From Flavobacterium sp. 9 (GTDB taxonomy: Bacteria; Bacteroidota; Bacteroidia; Flavobacteriales; Flavobacteriaceae): a DNA stretch of 64,000 bases. Under the pieces are notes generated by a model, which was given only the letters and a program-made list of their open reading frames with translations, was not told the DNA's origin and searched no databases. Both the position numbers and the translations under genes were made by a program. Positions 29,138 through 39,529 of this stretch are shown here, piece by piece. The stretch spans positions 2,294,001 through 2,358,000 of the forward strand of contig NZ_PEEU01000001.1 of assembly GCF_002754195.1 (NCBI RefSeq). Reading direction: 5' to 3'. How positions within the stretch are numbered: position 1 is the first letter of the stretch; each line of letters begins with the position of its first letter.

Positions 29138-32100
29138 ATGAAACTAAAGTTCAATGGATTCTTAGTACTACTGTTAGTGCTAATGGCGCAGCTAAGTTTT
29201 GCGCAAGAAAGAACCGTTTCAGGGACAGTTTCCGACAATGCAGGAATGCCTTTGCCAGGCGTGAGCGTATTAGTAAAAGGAACTAAATCTGGAACACAAA
29301 CTGATTTTGACGGAAAGTTCTCCATCAAAGCATCAACAAGCCAGGTATTGGTATTTAGCTACATTGGGATGAAAACCCAAGAAATAGCAGCGAGCTCATC
29401 ACTAGTTAATGTAAAACTAGGTGATGCAGCACAAGAACTTGAAGGCGTTGTTGTAACGACAGCTTTAGGTGTAAAAAGAGAGAAAAAATCTTTAGGTTAT
29501 TCTTCTCAATTAGTAACAGCTGAGCAGGTTAATAGCTCACCAACAAACAACTTCCTAAACAATTTATCTGGAAAAGTTGCCGGTTTAGAAATTAAAGCAA
29601 ACTCTAACTTTGGAGGATCTACAAACATTGTCCTTAGAGGTGTTAAAAGTATCACTGGTAACAACCAAGCTTTGATTGTTGTTGATGGTGTAGCAGTTAG
29701 TAATGCAAATTTAAATGACACAGATTCACAAAACGGAAGACAAGGATTCGACTTTGGTAACTCTGCATCTGATATTGACCCAAACAATATTGAATCAATC
29801 AACGTTTTAAAAGGTGCTGCTGCAACAGCTCTTTACGGTAGTCAAGCTTCAAACGGAGCGATCATGATTACTACTAAAAAAGGGAAAAAGAATTCTGCAT
29901 TAGGAGTTTCTGTTAGCTCAACAGTATCTGTTGGAGCAATAGACAAAAGCACTATGCCAAGATACCAAACTCAATACGGAGAAGGATATGGCGGAGAAGA
30001 CAGTAGTTATACTGCTGACGTATTTGGTAATCCAAACGGACTTGTAGCTTCAACTGGAGACGATGCTTCTTACGGAAATAAATTTGACCCAAACATCATG
30101 GTATACCAATGGGATGCATTCGTATTAGGAAATCCTAACTACGGAAAAGCAACTCCTTGGGTAGCTGCTAAAAACGACCCTAAATCATTTTTTCAAAAAT
30201 CAACTACCTACACAAACAACGTAAATTTAAGTGGTGGTGATGAAAAAGGAGCATACAATTTAGGATTTACAAACATCAACAACACAGGTGTTTTACCAAA
30301 CAGTTTATTGAACAAAAACTCTCTTAACGGTAACTTCTCTAGAGATCTATCAGACAAATTAACTTCGACTGCATTCTTTACTTTTACTGACCAAAACACG
30401 ACAGGTAGAAATAACACAGGATACGGAGACAACTTCATTGGAGGATTCAGACAATGGTGGGCAGTTAACAACGACATTAAAGAATTAGAAAGAGAATACA
30501 ACAGAACAGGACAAAATACTACATGGAATCAAACTGATCCAACTAGTGGAAATTTAGCACCTGCTTTCTGGAACAACCCATATTTTGACAGATACCAAAA
30601 TTACGAACAAGATTCTAGAACAAGATTCTTAGCAGGTACAAGTTTATCTTATAAAATTACACCAGACTTTGTACTTTTAGGACGTGCAACTATCGATTAC
30701 TCTAACGACCAACAAGAATTAAGAAAAGCAGTTGGAAGTCACGCTGAAACATTTGGTATTAGTGGAGCTAACGATGGTTCAGGATATTCTTTATACAAAA
30801 GAGATTTCATGCAACAAACTTATGACTTCATCGCTACTTATAACTTTCAGTTAGGCGAAAACATTGGAGCAAAAGCTTTAGGTGGTTACACTTATTTAAG
30901 ATCTGATGCATATTCAATTCAATCATCTACAACTGGTGGTTTAGCATCTCCAGGATTATACAGCTTAGAAAACTCTAATGTATTTTTACCAGCAAGAGAA
31001 TCTCAAATTGCTTATGAAAAATCAGGATTGTACGCTCAATTATCATTAGACTACAAGAAATTCTTATTCTTAGAAGGATCTTTCAGAAATGATAAGAGTA
31101 CAGCTTTACCAACAGAAAACAGCAACTACAACTACTACTCAATAGGTTCAAGTTTAATCTTCTCTGAATTAGTACAAGCAGACTGGTTATCTTTAGGAAA
31201 AGTAAGAATCAATTATGCACAAGTTGGTAATGACCCAGCAGCAGGAAGACTTGGAGCAAAAGTAAACAACTACGGTATCGACGGAAATCCTCTTTTTGGA
31301 AACAGCCCAACATATTTAGATTTTGCTAATTTAAAACCAGAAACTCAAAAAGCTTGGGAAGCAGGTTTAGAGATGTCAATGTTTAAAAATAGATTAAATT
31401 TTGATTTGTCATTATACAAAACAAACACAGAAGATCAAATTTTCAACGTACCACAATCTACTTCAACTGGAGTAAACTTCGCAACAGTTAATGCTGGAGA
31501 GATCGAAAACAAAGGTATCGAGTTAGCTTTATCTGGAAAAGTAATCAAAACACAAGATTTCACTTGGGATCTTGGAGTTAACTGGTCTACTAACAAAAAC
31601 ACAGTAGTTTCTTTAAACCAAGGAAGAGACAATTTATTATTAGCAACTTTTCAAGGAGGAGCTTCTTTAAACGCAACTGTTGGACAACCATACGGAACAT
31701 TAAGAGGAAAAGACTATACTTATGACGCTAATGGAAATAAAGTTATCGATGCAGATGGATTTTACGTATTAGCATCAAACAAAGTTATCGGTAACACTCA
31801 AGCAAAATGGCTAGGTGGTATATCAAACAAATTCTCTTACAAAAATCTTTCTCTTAACTTCTTAATCGATGTTAAAAAAGGAGGAGATATCTTCTCACTA
31901 GATCAAGCGTACGGACAAGAAACAGGTATATATGACCTAGGAATAAATGACTTAGGAAACTCTGTTAGAAATCCTTTAACAAACGGAGCAGATAGCGGTG
32001 GTGTAATTTTAGCTGGAGTTCATGCTGACGGAACACCAAACACAACTAGAATTGACGCTTCAACTTCTGGTGGTACAGCTTTTAGCTCTGATGTAAATCC

Positions 32101-32365
32101 AACTAAAGCTTATGTATACGATGGTTCATTTGTAAAATTAAGAGAAGTAGGTTTTACATATACTGTACCATCACAAATTTTAGACAAACTAAAACTTAAA
32201 GGATTATCTTTTAGCGTAATCGGAAACAATGTATGGATCATCCAAAAAAACCTTCCTTACTCTGACCCTGAAGCAGGTTCATCAGCAGGAAATATTCAAG
32301 GATTTCAATCAGGAGTTATGCCAGCAACAAAAGTATACTCATTTAACGTAAAACTTAACTTCTAG
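29138..32365 (+). CDS. SusC/RagA family TonB-dependent transporter 1
   Basis: The 1075-residue outer-membrane importer has a signal peptide to about residue 23 (LSFAQ), a carboxypeptidase-regulatory-like domain (RTVSGTVSDNAGMPLPGVSV, about 25-105), and a plug domain with VDGVAVSN and the closing INVLKGAAATALYGSQASNG then AIMITTKKGKK (about 222-252). A long barrel follows, ending KVYSFNVKLNF. No STN domain is present, so it is not the sigma/anti-sigma signalling kind. The SusD-like lipoprotein gene begins 5 bp downstream. The substrate is unknown; no glycan enzymes lie nearby. Confidence 0.95.
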   Translation: MKLKFNGFLVLLLVLMAQLSFAQERTVSGTVSDNAGMPLPGVSVLVKGTKSGTQTDFDGKFSIKASTSQVLVFSYIGMKTQEIAASSSLVNVKLGDAAQELEGVVVTTALGVKREKKSLGYSSQLVTAEQVNSSPTNNFLNNLSGKVAGLEIKANSNFGGSTNIVLRGVKSITGNNQALIVVDGVAVSNANLNDTDSQNGRQGFDFGNSASDIDPNNIESINVLKGAAATALYGSQASNGAIMITTKKGKKNSALGVSVSSTVSVGAIDKSTMPRYQTQYGEGYGGEDSSYTADVFGNPNGLVASTGDDASYGNKFDPNIMVYQWDAFVLGNPNYGKATPWVAAKNDPKSFFQKSTTYTNNVNLSGGDEKGAYNLGFTNINNTGVLPNSLLNKNSLNGNFSRDLSDKLTSTAFFTFTDQNTTGRNNTGYGDNFIGGFRQWWAVNNDIKELEREYNRTGQNTTWNQTDPTSGNLAPAFWNNPYFDRYQNYEQDSRTRFLAGTSLSYKITPDFVLLGRATIDYSNDQQELRKAVGSHAETFGISGANDGSGYSLYKRDFMQQTYDFIATYNFQLGENIGAKALGGYTYLRSDAYSIQSSTTGGLASPGLYSLENSNVFLPARESQIAYEKSGLYAQLSLDYKKFLFLEGSFRNDKSTALPTENSNYNYYSIGSSLIFSELVQADWLSLGKVRINYAQVGNDPAAGRLGAKVNNYGIDGNPLFGNSPTYLDFANLKPETQKAWEAGLEMSMFKNRLNFDLSLYKTNTEDQIFNVPQSTSTGVNFATVNAGEIENKGIELALSGKVIKTQDFTWDLGVNWSTNKNTVVSLNQGRDNLLLATFQGGASLNATVGQPYGTLRGKDYTYDANGNKVIDADGFYVLASNKVIGNTQAKWLGGISNKFSYKNLSLNFLIDVKKGGDIFSLDQAYGQETGIYDLGINDLGNSVRNPLTNGADSGGVILAGVHADGTPNTTRIDASTSGGTAFSSDVNPTKAYVYDGSFVKLREVGFTYTVPSQILDKLKLKGLSFSVIGNNVWIIQKNLPYSDPEAGSSAGNIQGFQSGVMPATKVYSFNVKLNF

Positions 32366-32370
32366 ACAAA

Positions 32371-33906
32371 ATGAAAAAGATATTATTATCAATAGTAACA
32401 CTAACTGTACTAACTCTTTCGAGTTGTGTTAGTGACAATGACAGTTTTAATGACGATGAGAAAAAGTCTTATGACGTTTCTGCAGAATCATTATTAACAG
32501 ATGCACAAAAAGAATTAACAGATCAATTAACAACTCCAAGTGTTAATAATAATCCGTTACGTTATTATGTTCAATATTGGGCTGCTACATTATACGCTGC
32601 AGAATCAAGATACAACTTAACAACCAGAACAATCCCGGATACACACTGGACAAACTTATATCAAAATGTTTTAGGTAATTTACAAACATCAGAGCAAGTA
32701 TTACTTAAAGCAGTAAAACCTGGTAACGTAGCAGATAGCGACTGGCAAAAACAGCAGCAAAACAAAGTTGCAATACTTGAAATCTTAAGAGTTTATACTT
32801 ACCAAATATTGGTTGATACCTTTGGAGATATACCTTATTCAGAGTCATTACAGAATCCAAAAATTATTCTACCTAAGTATGACAATGATGCTGCAATTTA
32901 TCCATTATTAATTACTCGTTTAAATGCTGCAATTGCAAAACTAGACACAAGTGGAAAAAGTTTTGACAAAGGAGATCTTGTTTACAAAGGAAATGTTGCT
33001 GACTGGAAGTTATTCGCAAATTCGCTAAAACTTAAAATAGGAACAAACCTTTCTGATATAGATCCAGCTTTAGCTAAAACAACTATTGAAGAAGCTTATA
33101 CTGCAGGGGTAATATTAGATAACCCTAAAAATGCTTTATTTACATATGCATCATTTGCTCCTAACTACAACCCAATTTTTGACAATTTGGTTGCAAGTCA
33201 AAGAAATGACAACGTTCCTACAACTACTATAGTTAACAGAATGAACGCATTATCTGACCCAAGAAGACCAATTTTCTTCACGCCAATGGCTGACGGAACT
33301 TACAAAGGAGGAAATCCAGGATCACGTAATGCAAATCCTTACGAAACATCTTATTCACATGTTGGTGATGCAATTAAAAAGCCAGCTGCACCAGGTGTTT
33401 TATTAGAAGCATTCGAAGTTAACTTCTACTTAGCTGAAGCTGCTGCAAGAGGATTATCAGTAGGAAACACTCCAGAATACTACTACAATAAAGCAATCAC
33501 TTTGTCATGTAATTTTTGGGGAGTTACTCCTGAAGAAACTAATGCATATTTAGCTCAGCCAACAGTAGCTTATACAACAGCTGCTACTACTCCAATTGAC
33601 GGATTCCCTGGAACCGGAACTGGTACATGGCAAGAAAAAATTGGTTACCAAGAGTGGATTGCCTTATACAACAGAGGCTTCCAATCATGGACCGCTTTTA
33701 GAAGATTAGATTTCCCTATATTAATAACTAGTGCTACTTCTTTATCTATCGCAAGAGGACAAGTACCAGTTAGATGGTTTTACCCAAATGCTGAACAAAC
33801 AGTTAACGGTACAAACTGGCAAGCTGCATCTGCAGCAATTGGAGGAGATCTTTTAACTACAAAAATTTTCTGGGATGTAAAACAGCCTCCATTAAAAGAC
33901 TTGTAA
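32371..33906 (+). CDS. SusD/RagB family surface lipoprotein 1
   Basis: The 511-residue lipoprotein is the lid of the preceding SusC-like transporter. Its signal ends LTLSSC (Cys19), followed by an acid-rich VSDNDSFNDDE that resembles a Bacteroidetes surface-export signal. The sequence fits the SusD-like family 2: an N-terminal TPR-like helical part (YYVQYWAATLYAAESRYNLT, ILRVYTYQILVDTFGDIPYS) and a C-terminal region with EAFEVNFYLAEAAARGLSVG. It is followed directly by a strong terminator, so this locus is a simple two-gene SusCD. Confidence 0.93.
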   Translation: MKKILLSIVTLTVLTLSSCVSDNDSFNDDEKKSYDVSAESLLTDAQKELTDQLTTPSVNNNPLRYYVQYWAATLYAAESRYNLTTRTIPDTHWTNLYQNVLGNLQTSEQVLLKAVKPGNVADSDWQKQQQNKVAILEILRVYTYQILVDTFGDIPYSESLQNPKIILPKYDNDAAIYPLLITRLNAAIAKLDTSGKSFDKGDLVYKGNVADWKLFANSLKLKIGTNLSDIDPALAKTTIEEAYTAGVILDNPKNALFTYASFAPNYNPIFDNLVASQRNDNVPTTTIVNRMNALSDPRRPIFFTPMADGTYKGGNPGSRNANPYETSYSHVGDAIKKPAAPGVLLEAFEVNFYLAEAAARGLSVGNTPEYYYNKAITLSCNFWGVTPEETNAYLAQPTVAYTTAATTPIDGFPGTGTGTWQEKIGYQEWIALYNRGFQSWTAFRRLDFPILITSATSLSIARGQVPVRWFYPNAEQTVNGTNWQAASAAIGGDLLTTKIFWDVKQPPLKDL

Positions 33907-33926
33907 CAATAACATAATTTAACATA

Positions 33927-33958
33927 AAACCACCCTCGAAAAGGGTGGTTTTTTTTTG
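33927..33958 (+). terminator. SusCD locus 1 terminator
   Basis: AAACCACCCT and AGGGTGGTTT form a 10-bp stem with a 5-nt loop (CGAAA), followed by a run of T. Confidence 0.95.
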
Positions 33959-34150
33959 CAAAAGTTATAAAAAAAAGAAAAACAACTATAATTTTCCGAA
34001 ATTTAACATTTCATCGAATACCAATACTTTCCATTATTATCATATTTCAAGTTAAAAATTACGAATTTACAATTTATGTATCTTTTTTAACTATAAAAAA
34101 ACAATATCTTATAGTAAAATCATAATTTAACTAAAAAAAAAGCTTTTTAT

Positions 34151-34208
34151 ATTAGGTAGATTAACAAATTATTAAGATTTTTGTCGAACTAATTCAAAAT
34201 AATTAAAA
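34151..34208 (+). promoter_or_regulatory. Conserved leader of SusC-like gene 2
   Basis: This near-copy of 29080-29137 has the identical 17-mer TTAACAAATTATTAAGA at 34161-34177 and the same spacing to the ATG. Confidence 0.5.
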
Positions 34209-37200
34209 ATGAAACTAAAGTTCAATGGATTCTTAGTACTTCTTTTGGTACTGGTAGCGCAATTAACTTTTGCGCAAGAAAGAGCTGTTTCAGGTGTTGT
34301 TTCCGATAATTCAGGTATGCCTTTACCAGGTGTAAGTGTATTAGTAAAAGGAACAAGAACTGGAACACAAACTGATTTTGATGGTAAATACTCTATCAAA
34401 GCGTCAACAAGTCAAGTTTTGGTATTTAGTTACATTGGGATGAAATCTCAAGAAGTTTCTGCTGCCACAACATCAGTAAATGTAAAATTAAAAGATGATT
34501 CAGTGGAACTGGAAGGTGTAGTAGTAACTACAGCTATCGGTATCAAGCGTGAGAAAAAATCTCTAGGTTACGCATCAACAACACTTAATTCAGAAGAATT
34601 AAACAAATCATCTCAAGGAAATATCGCAGATGCGTTAAAAGGTAAAGTTGCCGGTGTAACTGTTTCGAGCGCTTCTACAGATCCAGGTGCTTCATCTGGG
34701 GTAATCATTAGAGGATTCAGTAGTTTATACGGTAACAACCAACCACTTTATGTAATAGACGGTATTCCTATTAACAACGGATCTACTTATTCTGATAGTT
34801 TAAGTGGAGGATATGATTTTGGTCGTGGATCAGGAGATATCAATCCAGAAGATATCGAAACAATGTCTATCTTAAAAGGAGGTGCTGCAACAGCACTTTA
34901 CGGATCAAGAGGAGCAAGTGGAGTTATCATTATAACTACTAAAAAAGGTAAAGCTGGAAAAATGAGTGTTAGTTTCGCAAATGCGACTTCATTTACAGAA
35001 ATTCTAAGAACTCCAAAATATCAAGACCAATTTGGTCAAGGTTGGAATGGACAACACGTACTTATCGAAAATGGTTCTTGGGGACCTAAATTTGATGGTG
35101 TTGTTAGACCATGGGGTAGCGTTGTTGATAATTCTCAAAAAATCAAACCTTACTCTTTTCAACCAGATCAGTTAGAGCACTTTTTCGATACTGGAACAAA
35201 TGCTTTAAATACTCTTTCTATTTCTGGAGGTACTGGAGATACATCTGTTAGATTATCTTACTCAAACTCACAACAAGATGGTATCATGCCGTCTGATGCA
35301 GATAAATTTGAAAGAAATACTTTAGGAATCTCAGGAACATCTAAAGTAAACAAAATGACCATCACAGGTAGTTTGAATTATGTAAATACTGGTGGTAGTG
35401 CAGTTGCAACTGGACAAGGATTAACTGTTATGAATAACTTAATGCAAATTCCAACAGATCTTCCTATCACTGAATTTAAAAACTACAAAGATAAATTCAA
35501 CAATGTATCAAATTATTACACTCCTTATGGTGTAACAAATCCTTATTTTACATTAAACGAAAATGGATCAAAATATGCTAAAGACAGAGTTTACGGATCT
35601 ATTGAATTAAAATATGATCTTAACAAATGGTCAAATTTAGTATACCGTTTTGGAGTTGATCAATCTAGTGAAAGCATAGCACTTTGGGAAGAAAGAGTAG
35701 ACGCTGCTCCTGGAAGTCCAAATGACGGATCATCAACTGAATCACCAGGTTCATATTCTGAATCAAAAACTATTACAAAACAAATAAACCACGAGGTTTT
35801 ATACAATTTAGATTTCACGCTTAATTCAGATTTCCAATTACAAAGTACATTTGGTTTCAACATGAACCAAAGAACAGGAAGTACAATTTCTGGAGCTGTA
35901 GGAAGTCAGGATATTTTAGGTTTTCACTCACTTGACAACTCTTCAGAAACTGCAGTAGCAACTTCTAGCAGAAGTGAAAGAAAATTGTATGGTCTTTACA
36001 ACAGTACGTCTTTAAGTTTTAAAAATCAATTATTCTTAACTACAAATTTACGTAATGACTGGTATTCAACTTTACCACAAGGGAGCCGTTCAGTTTTATA
36101 CGGTGGGGTGAATTTAAGCTGGGCATTTACTGATACTTTCCCAGAAATTAAAAGCGTAGTAAATTTCGGAAAATTAAGAGCTAACTACGGAGAAACAGGA
36201 GTTGATACAAATCCTTACCAAGTTCAATCTGTATATACAAAAGGAAATGTTGGTCTTGGATTCGGAAATTTAACTTATCCTTTTAGCGGAGTAAACGGTT
36301 ATGAAGTTGATAACAGAGCTGCTAATCCAGATTTAAAACCGGAAAGAAGAAAAGAATATGAATTTGGTATTGAAGCATCTTTCTTCAAAAACTTTATTAA
36401 TATTGACCTTTCTTACTATGATTCTAAAGTTGTTGATCAAATTATTCCTTTAGCTTTAGCTTCTACAACTGGATATACAACGCAAATCGCGAATGTAGGA
36501 ACTATTTCAAATAAAGGTTTTGAAGGATTAGTAACTTTCAATTGGATCAAAGCTAAAAGTACAGGTTTCGGATGGTCAACAACTGTTAATTATGCTAAAA
36601 ACAATTCTAACCTAGTAGAATTAGATCCAAGATTAAAACAACTTAACTTAGGTGGTACGACTTCAATTGGATTAATTGCACAAAAAGGTCAACCACTAAG
36701 TTTAATTCAAGGATCTGTTCCAGAAAGAGACCCTCAAGGAAATATAGTAGTGGATATAAACGGTATTCCGGTTGCATCTACACAAAAACAAGTATATGGT
36801 GATACTCAATACGATTATACAATGGGTATTGGAAATACTCTTAGTTATAAAAACTTTACCTTAGACTTTTCTTTTGACATTCGTCAAGGTGGTTTAATGT
36901 TCTCTAGAACTGCAGACATAACACGTTTCACAGGTAACTCTATTACAACAACATACAACAACAGACAACCGTTTATTGTTCCTGGTTCAGTAGTAAAAAC
37001 TACAGCAGCAGATGGATCTGTTACTTATGCACCAAATACAGTAGCTGTTGATTCAGCACACCAAGATGACTACTATTCATCTGATGCATTAGCAAGAGAA
37101 ACTGTAATTGACAAATCTTTTATCAAATTAAGAGAAGTTGTATTAGGATATGAATTCCCTAAAAAACTTTTAGGAAATGCGCCTATTCAATCTTTGTCTT

Positions 37201-37364
37201 TATCAGTGATTGGAAGAAACTTATTCTTATGGACACCTAAGAGCAATCAATATATTGACCCGGAAACATCTACTTTTGGTACAGATTTATCAGGACAATT
37301 TGGAGAATTTAGTGCAAATCCTTCAACAAGAAGCTTAGGTTTTAGCGTAAAAGCAAACTTTTAA
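34209..37364 (+). CDS. SusC/RagA family TonB-dependent transporter 2
   Basis: The 1051-residue transporter has the same architecture as transporter 1: signal peptide (LTFAQ), carboxypeptidase-like domain (RAVSGVVSDNSGMPLPGVSV), plug (VIDGIPINNG, then MSILKGGAATALYGSRGASG and VIIITTKKGKAG) and barrel ending STRSLGFSVKANF. The first roughly 90 residues and their DNA are nearly the same as in transporter 1, while the barrels differ strongly. It heads a four-gene set with a SusD-like protein and two small lipoproteins, the layout remembered for the oligopeptide importer BT2264-BT2261 of Bacteroides thetaiotaomicron. Confidence 0.95.
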   Translation: MKLKFNGFLVLLLVLVAQLTFAQERAVSGVVSDNSGMPLPGVSVLVKGTRTGTQTDFDGKYSIKASTSQVLVFSYIGMKSQEVSAATTSVNVKLKDDSVELEGVVVTTAIGIKREKKSLGYASTTLNSEELNKSSQGNIADALKGKVAGVTVSSASTDPGASSGVIIRGFSSLYGNNQPLYVIDGIPINNGSTYSDSLSGGYDFGRGSGDINPEDIETMSILKGGAATALYGSRGASGVIIITTKKGKAGKMSVSFANATSFTEILRTPKYQDQFGQGWNGQHVLIENGSWGPKFDGVVRPWGSVVDNSQKIKPYSFQPDQLEHFFDTGTNALNTLSISGGTGDTSVRLSYSNSQQDGIMPSDADKFERNTLGISGTSKVNKMTITGSLNYVNTGGSAVATGQGLTVMNNLMQIPTDLPITEFKNYKDKFNNVSNYYTPYGVTNPYFTLNENGSKYAKDRVYGSIELKYDLNKWSNLVYRFGVDQSSESIALWEERVDAAPGSPNDGSSTESPGSYSESKTITKQINHEVLYNLDFTLNSDFQLQSTFGFNMNQRTGSTISGAVGSQDILGFHSLDNSSETAVATSSRSERKLYGLYNSTSLSFKNQLFLTTNLRNDWYSTLPQGSRSVLYGGVNLSWAFTDTFPEIKSVVNFGKLRANYGETGVDTNPYQVQSVYTKGNVGLGFGNLTYPFSGVNGYEVDNRAANPDLKPERRKEYEFGIEASFFKNFINIDLSYYDSKVVDQIIPLALASTTGYTTQIANVGTISNKGFEGLVTFNWIKAKSTGFGWSTTVNYAKNNSNLVELDPRLKQLNLGGTTSIGLIAQKGQPLSLIQGSVPERDPQGNIVVDINGIPVASTQKQVYGDTQYDYTMGIGNTLSYKNFTLDFSFDIRQGGLMFSRTADITRFTGNSITTTYNNRQPFIVPGSVVKTTAADGSVTYAPNTVAVDSAHQDDYYSSDALARETVIDKSFIKLREVVLGYEFPKKLLGNAPIQSLSLSVIGRNLFLWTPKSNQYIDPETSTFGTDLSGQFGEFSANPSTRSLGFSVKANF

Positions 37365-37376
37365 TAAAAAAATAAT

Positions 37377-38852
37377 ATGAAAAATATATCAACAATACTA
37401 ACCTTAATCTTTTCTATAGGAGTTTTTACTTCTTGCGATGGAGATTTGGATGTAAACACAGATCCTAACAAACCTGGACAAATCAATGCTGGATTAGCAC
37501 TAGCTTCATCAGAAGCGTCTATCATAGCAATGACTGGTGGAGAATTAGCAAATTTAGGAGGTTTTTACGCACAATACCACACACAATCTCCAAGTGCCGG
37601 TCAATATGATGTTATTGATCAGTACAATTTAAATACTGCATTTGCCAACAGGCCTTGGGATGAACTTTATGCTGGTGCACTAAACGACTTACAATTTGTT
37701 TTAAGCGAAGCAGCTAAAAACAAAAATACCGGACAAACACTAATTGCTACTTTATTACAAGCTTATACATTTCAGGTTATAACAGATCTTTTTGGAGATG
37801 TTCCTTACAAAGAAGCTTTAGCCGGAATAGGAAACTTCAACCCTAAAGTAACTTCTCAAGAGGAGATCTACAAAGATCTATTAGTAAAAATTGATGCGGC
37901 TGTAAATGCTTACAAAGCAAATCCAGTAGATTCTGGTTTTGGAAAACAAGATCCAATCTACGGAGGTACTGAAAGCGAATGGATTAAATTTGCAAATACA
38001 TTAAAGTTAAAAATCTATATACACTTAGCATATACACCGCTTGCAAATCCAGCGGCAGTTCAAGCTCTTTTAGCAGAAAACAACTTCATTACAAGTGATG
38101 CTAAGTTTGGAATATTTACTATTCAAACTTCTCAACGTAATCCATTTTATGAAGTTAACTTATCTTCCGCACCTGGTCTAGGAGACATTAACCATATTGC
38201 GAGTAACACTTTATTACAATTCTACACTGAAAATAATGACCCTCGTATAAGTGCTGTATATAGACCTACAGCTGCTGGTGCTTATCTTGGTTTGAATCAA
38301 GGTGATGGTGAAAACTTCACTAACACTGCTCTTGCTTATGCAAGACCAAATATTACAGCACAAACTCCGGTTTACTTACTAACTGTAGCAGAAAGCAACT
38401 TCTTACAAGCAGAGGCATTGATCAGATATTCTGGACAAGCAGGAGCTAAAGCAAAATACGATCTTGGAGTTCAAAACTCTTTTGTAACTTATGGTTTACC
38501 AATTGCAGGAGCAACAACTTTAACTGGAGCTACAGGACCTTATGCTTTTGTTGCCGGATTACCAACTGAACAAGCAGTGAGACAAGTAATCATACAAAAA
38601 TGGGCTGCTTTAGCTAATGTAAACAATGTTGAAGCTTACATTGAAACTACAAGAACTAAATTCCCTGAAGTTGTTCCTTTTGGAACTCAAGATTACGCTA
38701 AAGGAAATAGAATACCTTCTCGTACTTCTATTTTAACTGGCACCACTATTCCAAGTGTTTTATTTTATCCTCAAAGCGAAATTGATAAAAATACAAGCAT
38801 AAAACAAAGAGCATCAATTACTCAAAAAGTATGGTGGGATCAGAAAAATTAA
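37377..38852 (+). CDS. SusD/RagB family surface lipoprotein 2
   Basis: The 491-residue lipoprotein has its signal ending VFTSC (Cys20), followed by acidic DGDLDVNTDPNKPGQ. Conserved pieces of SusD-like family 2 are FYAQYHTQSPSAGQYDVIDQ, AYTFQVITDLFGDVPYKEAL, and near the end AALANVNNVEAYIETTRTKF. It would close over the barrel of transporter 2, which ends 12 bp upstream. Two accessory lipoprotein genes follow at 17 and 21 bp. Confidence 0.93.
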   Translation: MKNISTILTLIFSIGVFTSCDGDLDVNTDPNKPGQINAGLALASSEASIIAMTGGELANLGGFYAQYHTQSPSAGQYDVIDQYNLNTAFANRPWDELYAGALNDLQFVLSEAAKNKNTGQTLIATLLQAYTFQVITDLFGDVPYKEALAGIGNFNPKVTSQEEIYKDLLVKIDAAVNAYKANPVDSGFGKQDPIYGGTESEWIKFANTLKLKIYIHLAYTPLANPAAVQALLAENNFITSDAKFGIFTIQTSQRNPFYEVNLSSAPGLGDINHIASNTLLQFYTENNDPRISAVYRPTAAGAYLGLNQGDGENFTNTALAYARPNITAQTPVYLLTVAESNFLQAEALIRYSGQAGAKAKYDLGVQNSFVTYGLPIAGATTLTGATGPYAFVAGLPTEQAVRQVIIQKWAALANVNNVEAYIETTRTKFPEVVPFGTQDYAKGNRIPSRTSILTGTTIPSVLFYPQSEIDKNTSIKQRASITQKVWWDQKN

Positions 38853-38869
38853 TATAATACTTTAAGTAT

Positions 38870-39508
38870 ATGAAAAATTTAAAAACAACAAAAGTAATAG
38901 GGATTTTATTTCTATTTCTAGCAATAACTTCTTGCAGCCTTGACCCTGTAATAAATTCAAAAATCACCTACTATCCAAACATGGAAATTAATGGTGATGT
39001 AGTAACAGTACTTACAAAAGGATCTGCTTACACTGAACTTGGCTGTAAATCTGAAGCAGATGGAAAAGCTCTACCAGTAAAAACAACTGGAACAGTAGAC
39101 TCAAACACAATAGGTGTTTATAAAATCGTTTACTCATCTACAAACGTAGATGGTTTCTCAGCGGCTAAAACTAGAACCGTTATAGTATTAAGTCCAGATC
39201 CAAGTACAATTAATCTGGAAGGAACTTTCTATAGAGGAGCAAATGCTAATGTTGTCAAAAGAATTTCTGACAGAGTTTATGTATGCGACAATGCTACTGG
39301 ATACACTGTAGGAGACCCAAATGATATTACATTAACATTCTATAACTTAGACGATAAGAAAATCTATGCTCCATTTACAGCTAATGCATCCAAAACGGGA
39401 TTATCAGCAGAAAGTAATATTGGAACAATTGTAAATCAAAATTCATGGAACTGGGTTATCTACGCATCAGGATTTTATGGTACTGCAGTGAGAGCTTTTA
39501 CACGTTAA
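38870..39508 (+). CDS. Accessory surface lipoprotein with Ig-like DUF5011 domain
   Basis: The 212-residue lipoprotein has its signal ending ITSC (Cys22). The middle part (GDVVTVLTKGSAYTELGCKS, then TVDSNTIGVYKIVYSSTNVD) is the DUF5011 bacterial Ig-like pattern. The C-terminal half (GTFYRGANANVVKRISDRVY onward) resembles the second domain of the B. thetaiotaomicron BT2262-type lipoprotein. It probably sits on the SusCD complex. No catalytic residues are recognised. Confidence 0.75.
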   Translation: MKNLKTTKVIGILFLFLAITSCSLDPVINSKITYYPNMEINGDVVTVLTKGSAYTELGCKSEADGKALPVKTTGTVDSNTIGVYKIVYSSTNVDGFSAAKTRTVIVLSPDPSTINLEGTFYRGANANVVKRISDRVYVCDNATGYTVGDPNDITLTFYNLDDKKIYAPFTANASKTGLSAESNIGTIVNQNSWNWVIYASGFYGTAVRAFTR

Positions 39509-39529
39509 ATTCATTAAAAATAAAAAATT

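Larger units (their letters stand above)
33907..34208. other. 302-bp spacer between the two SusCD loci
   Basis: It contains the terminator of locus 1 at its left end and the conserved SusC leader at its right end. The A+T-rich middle (about 33960-34150) shows no reading frame or repeat. Confidence 0.7.
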
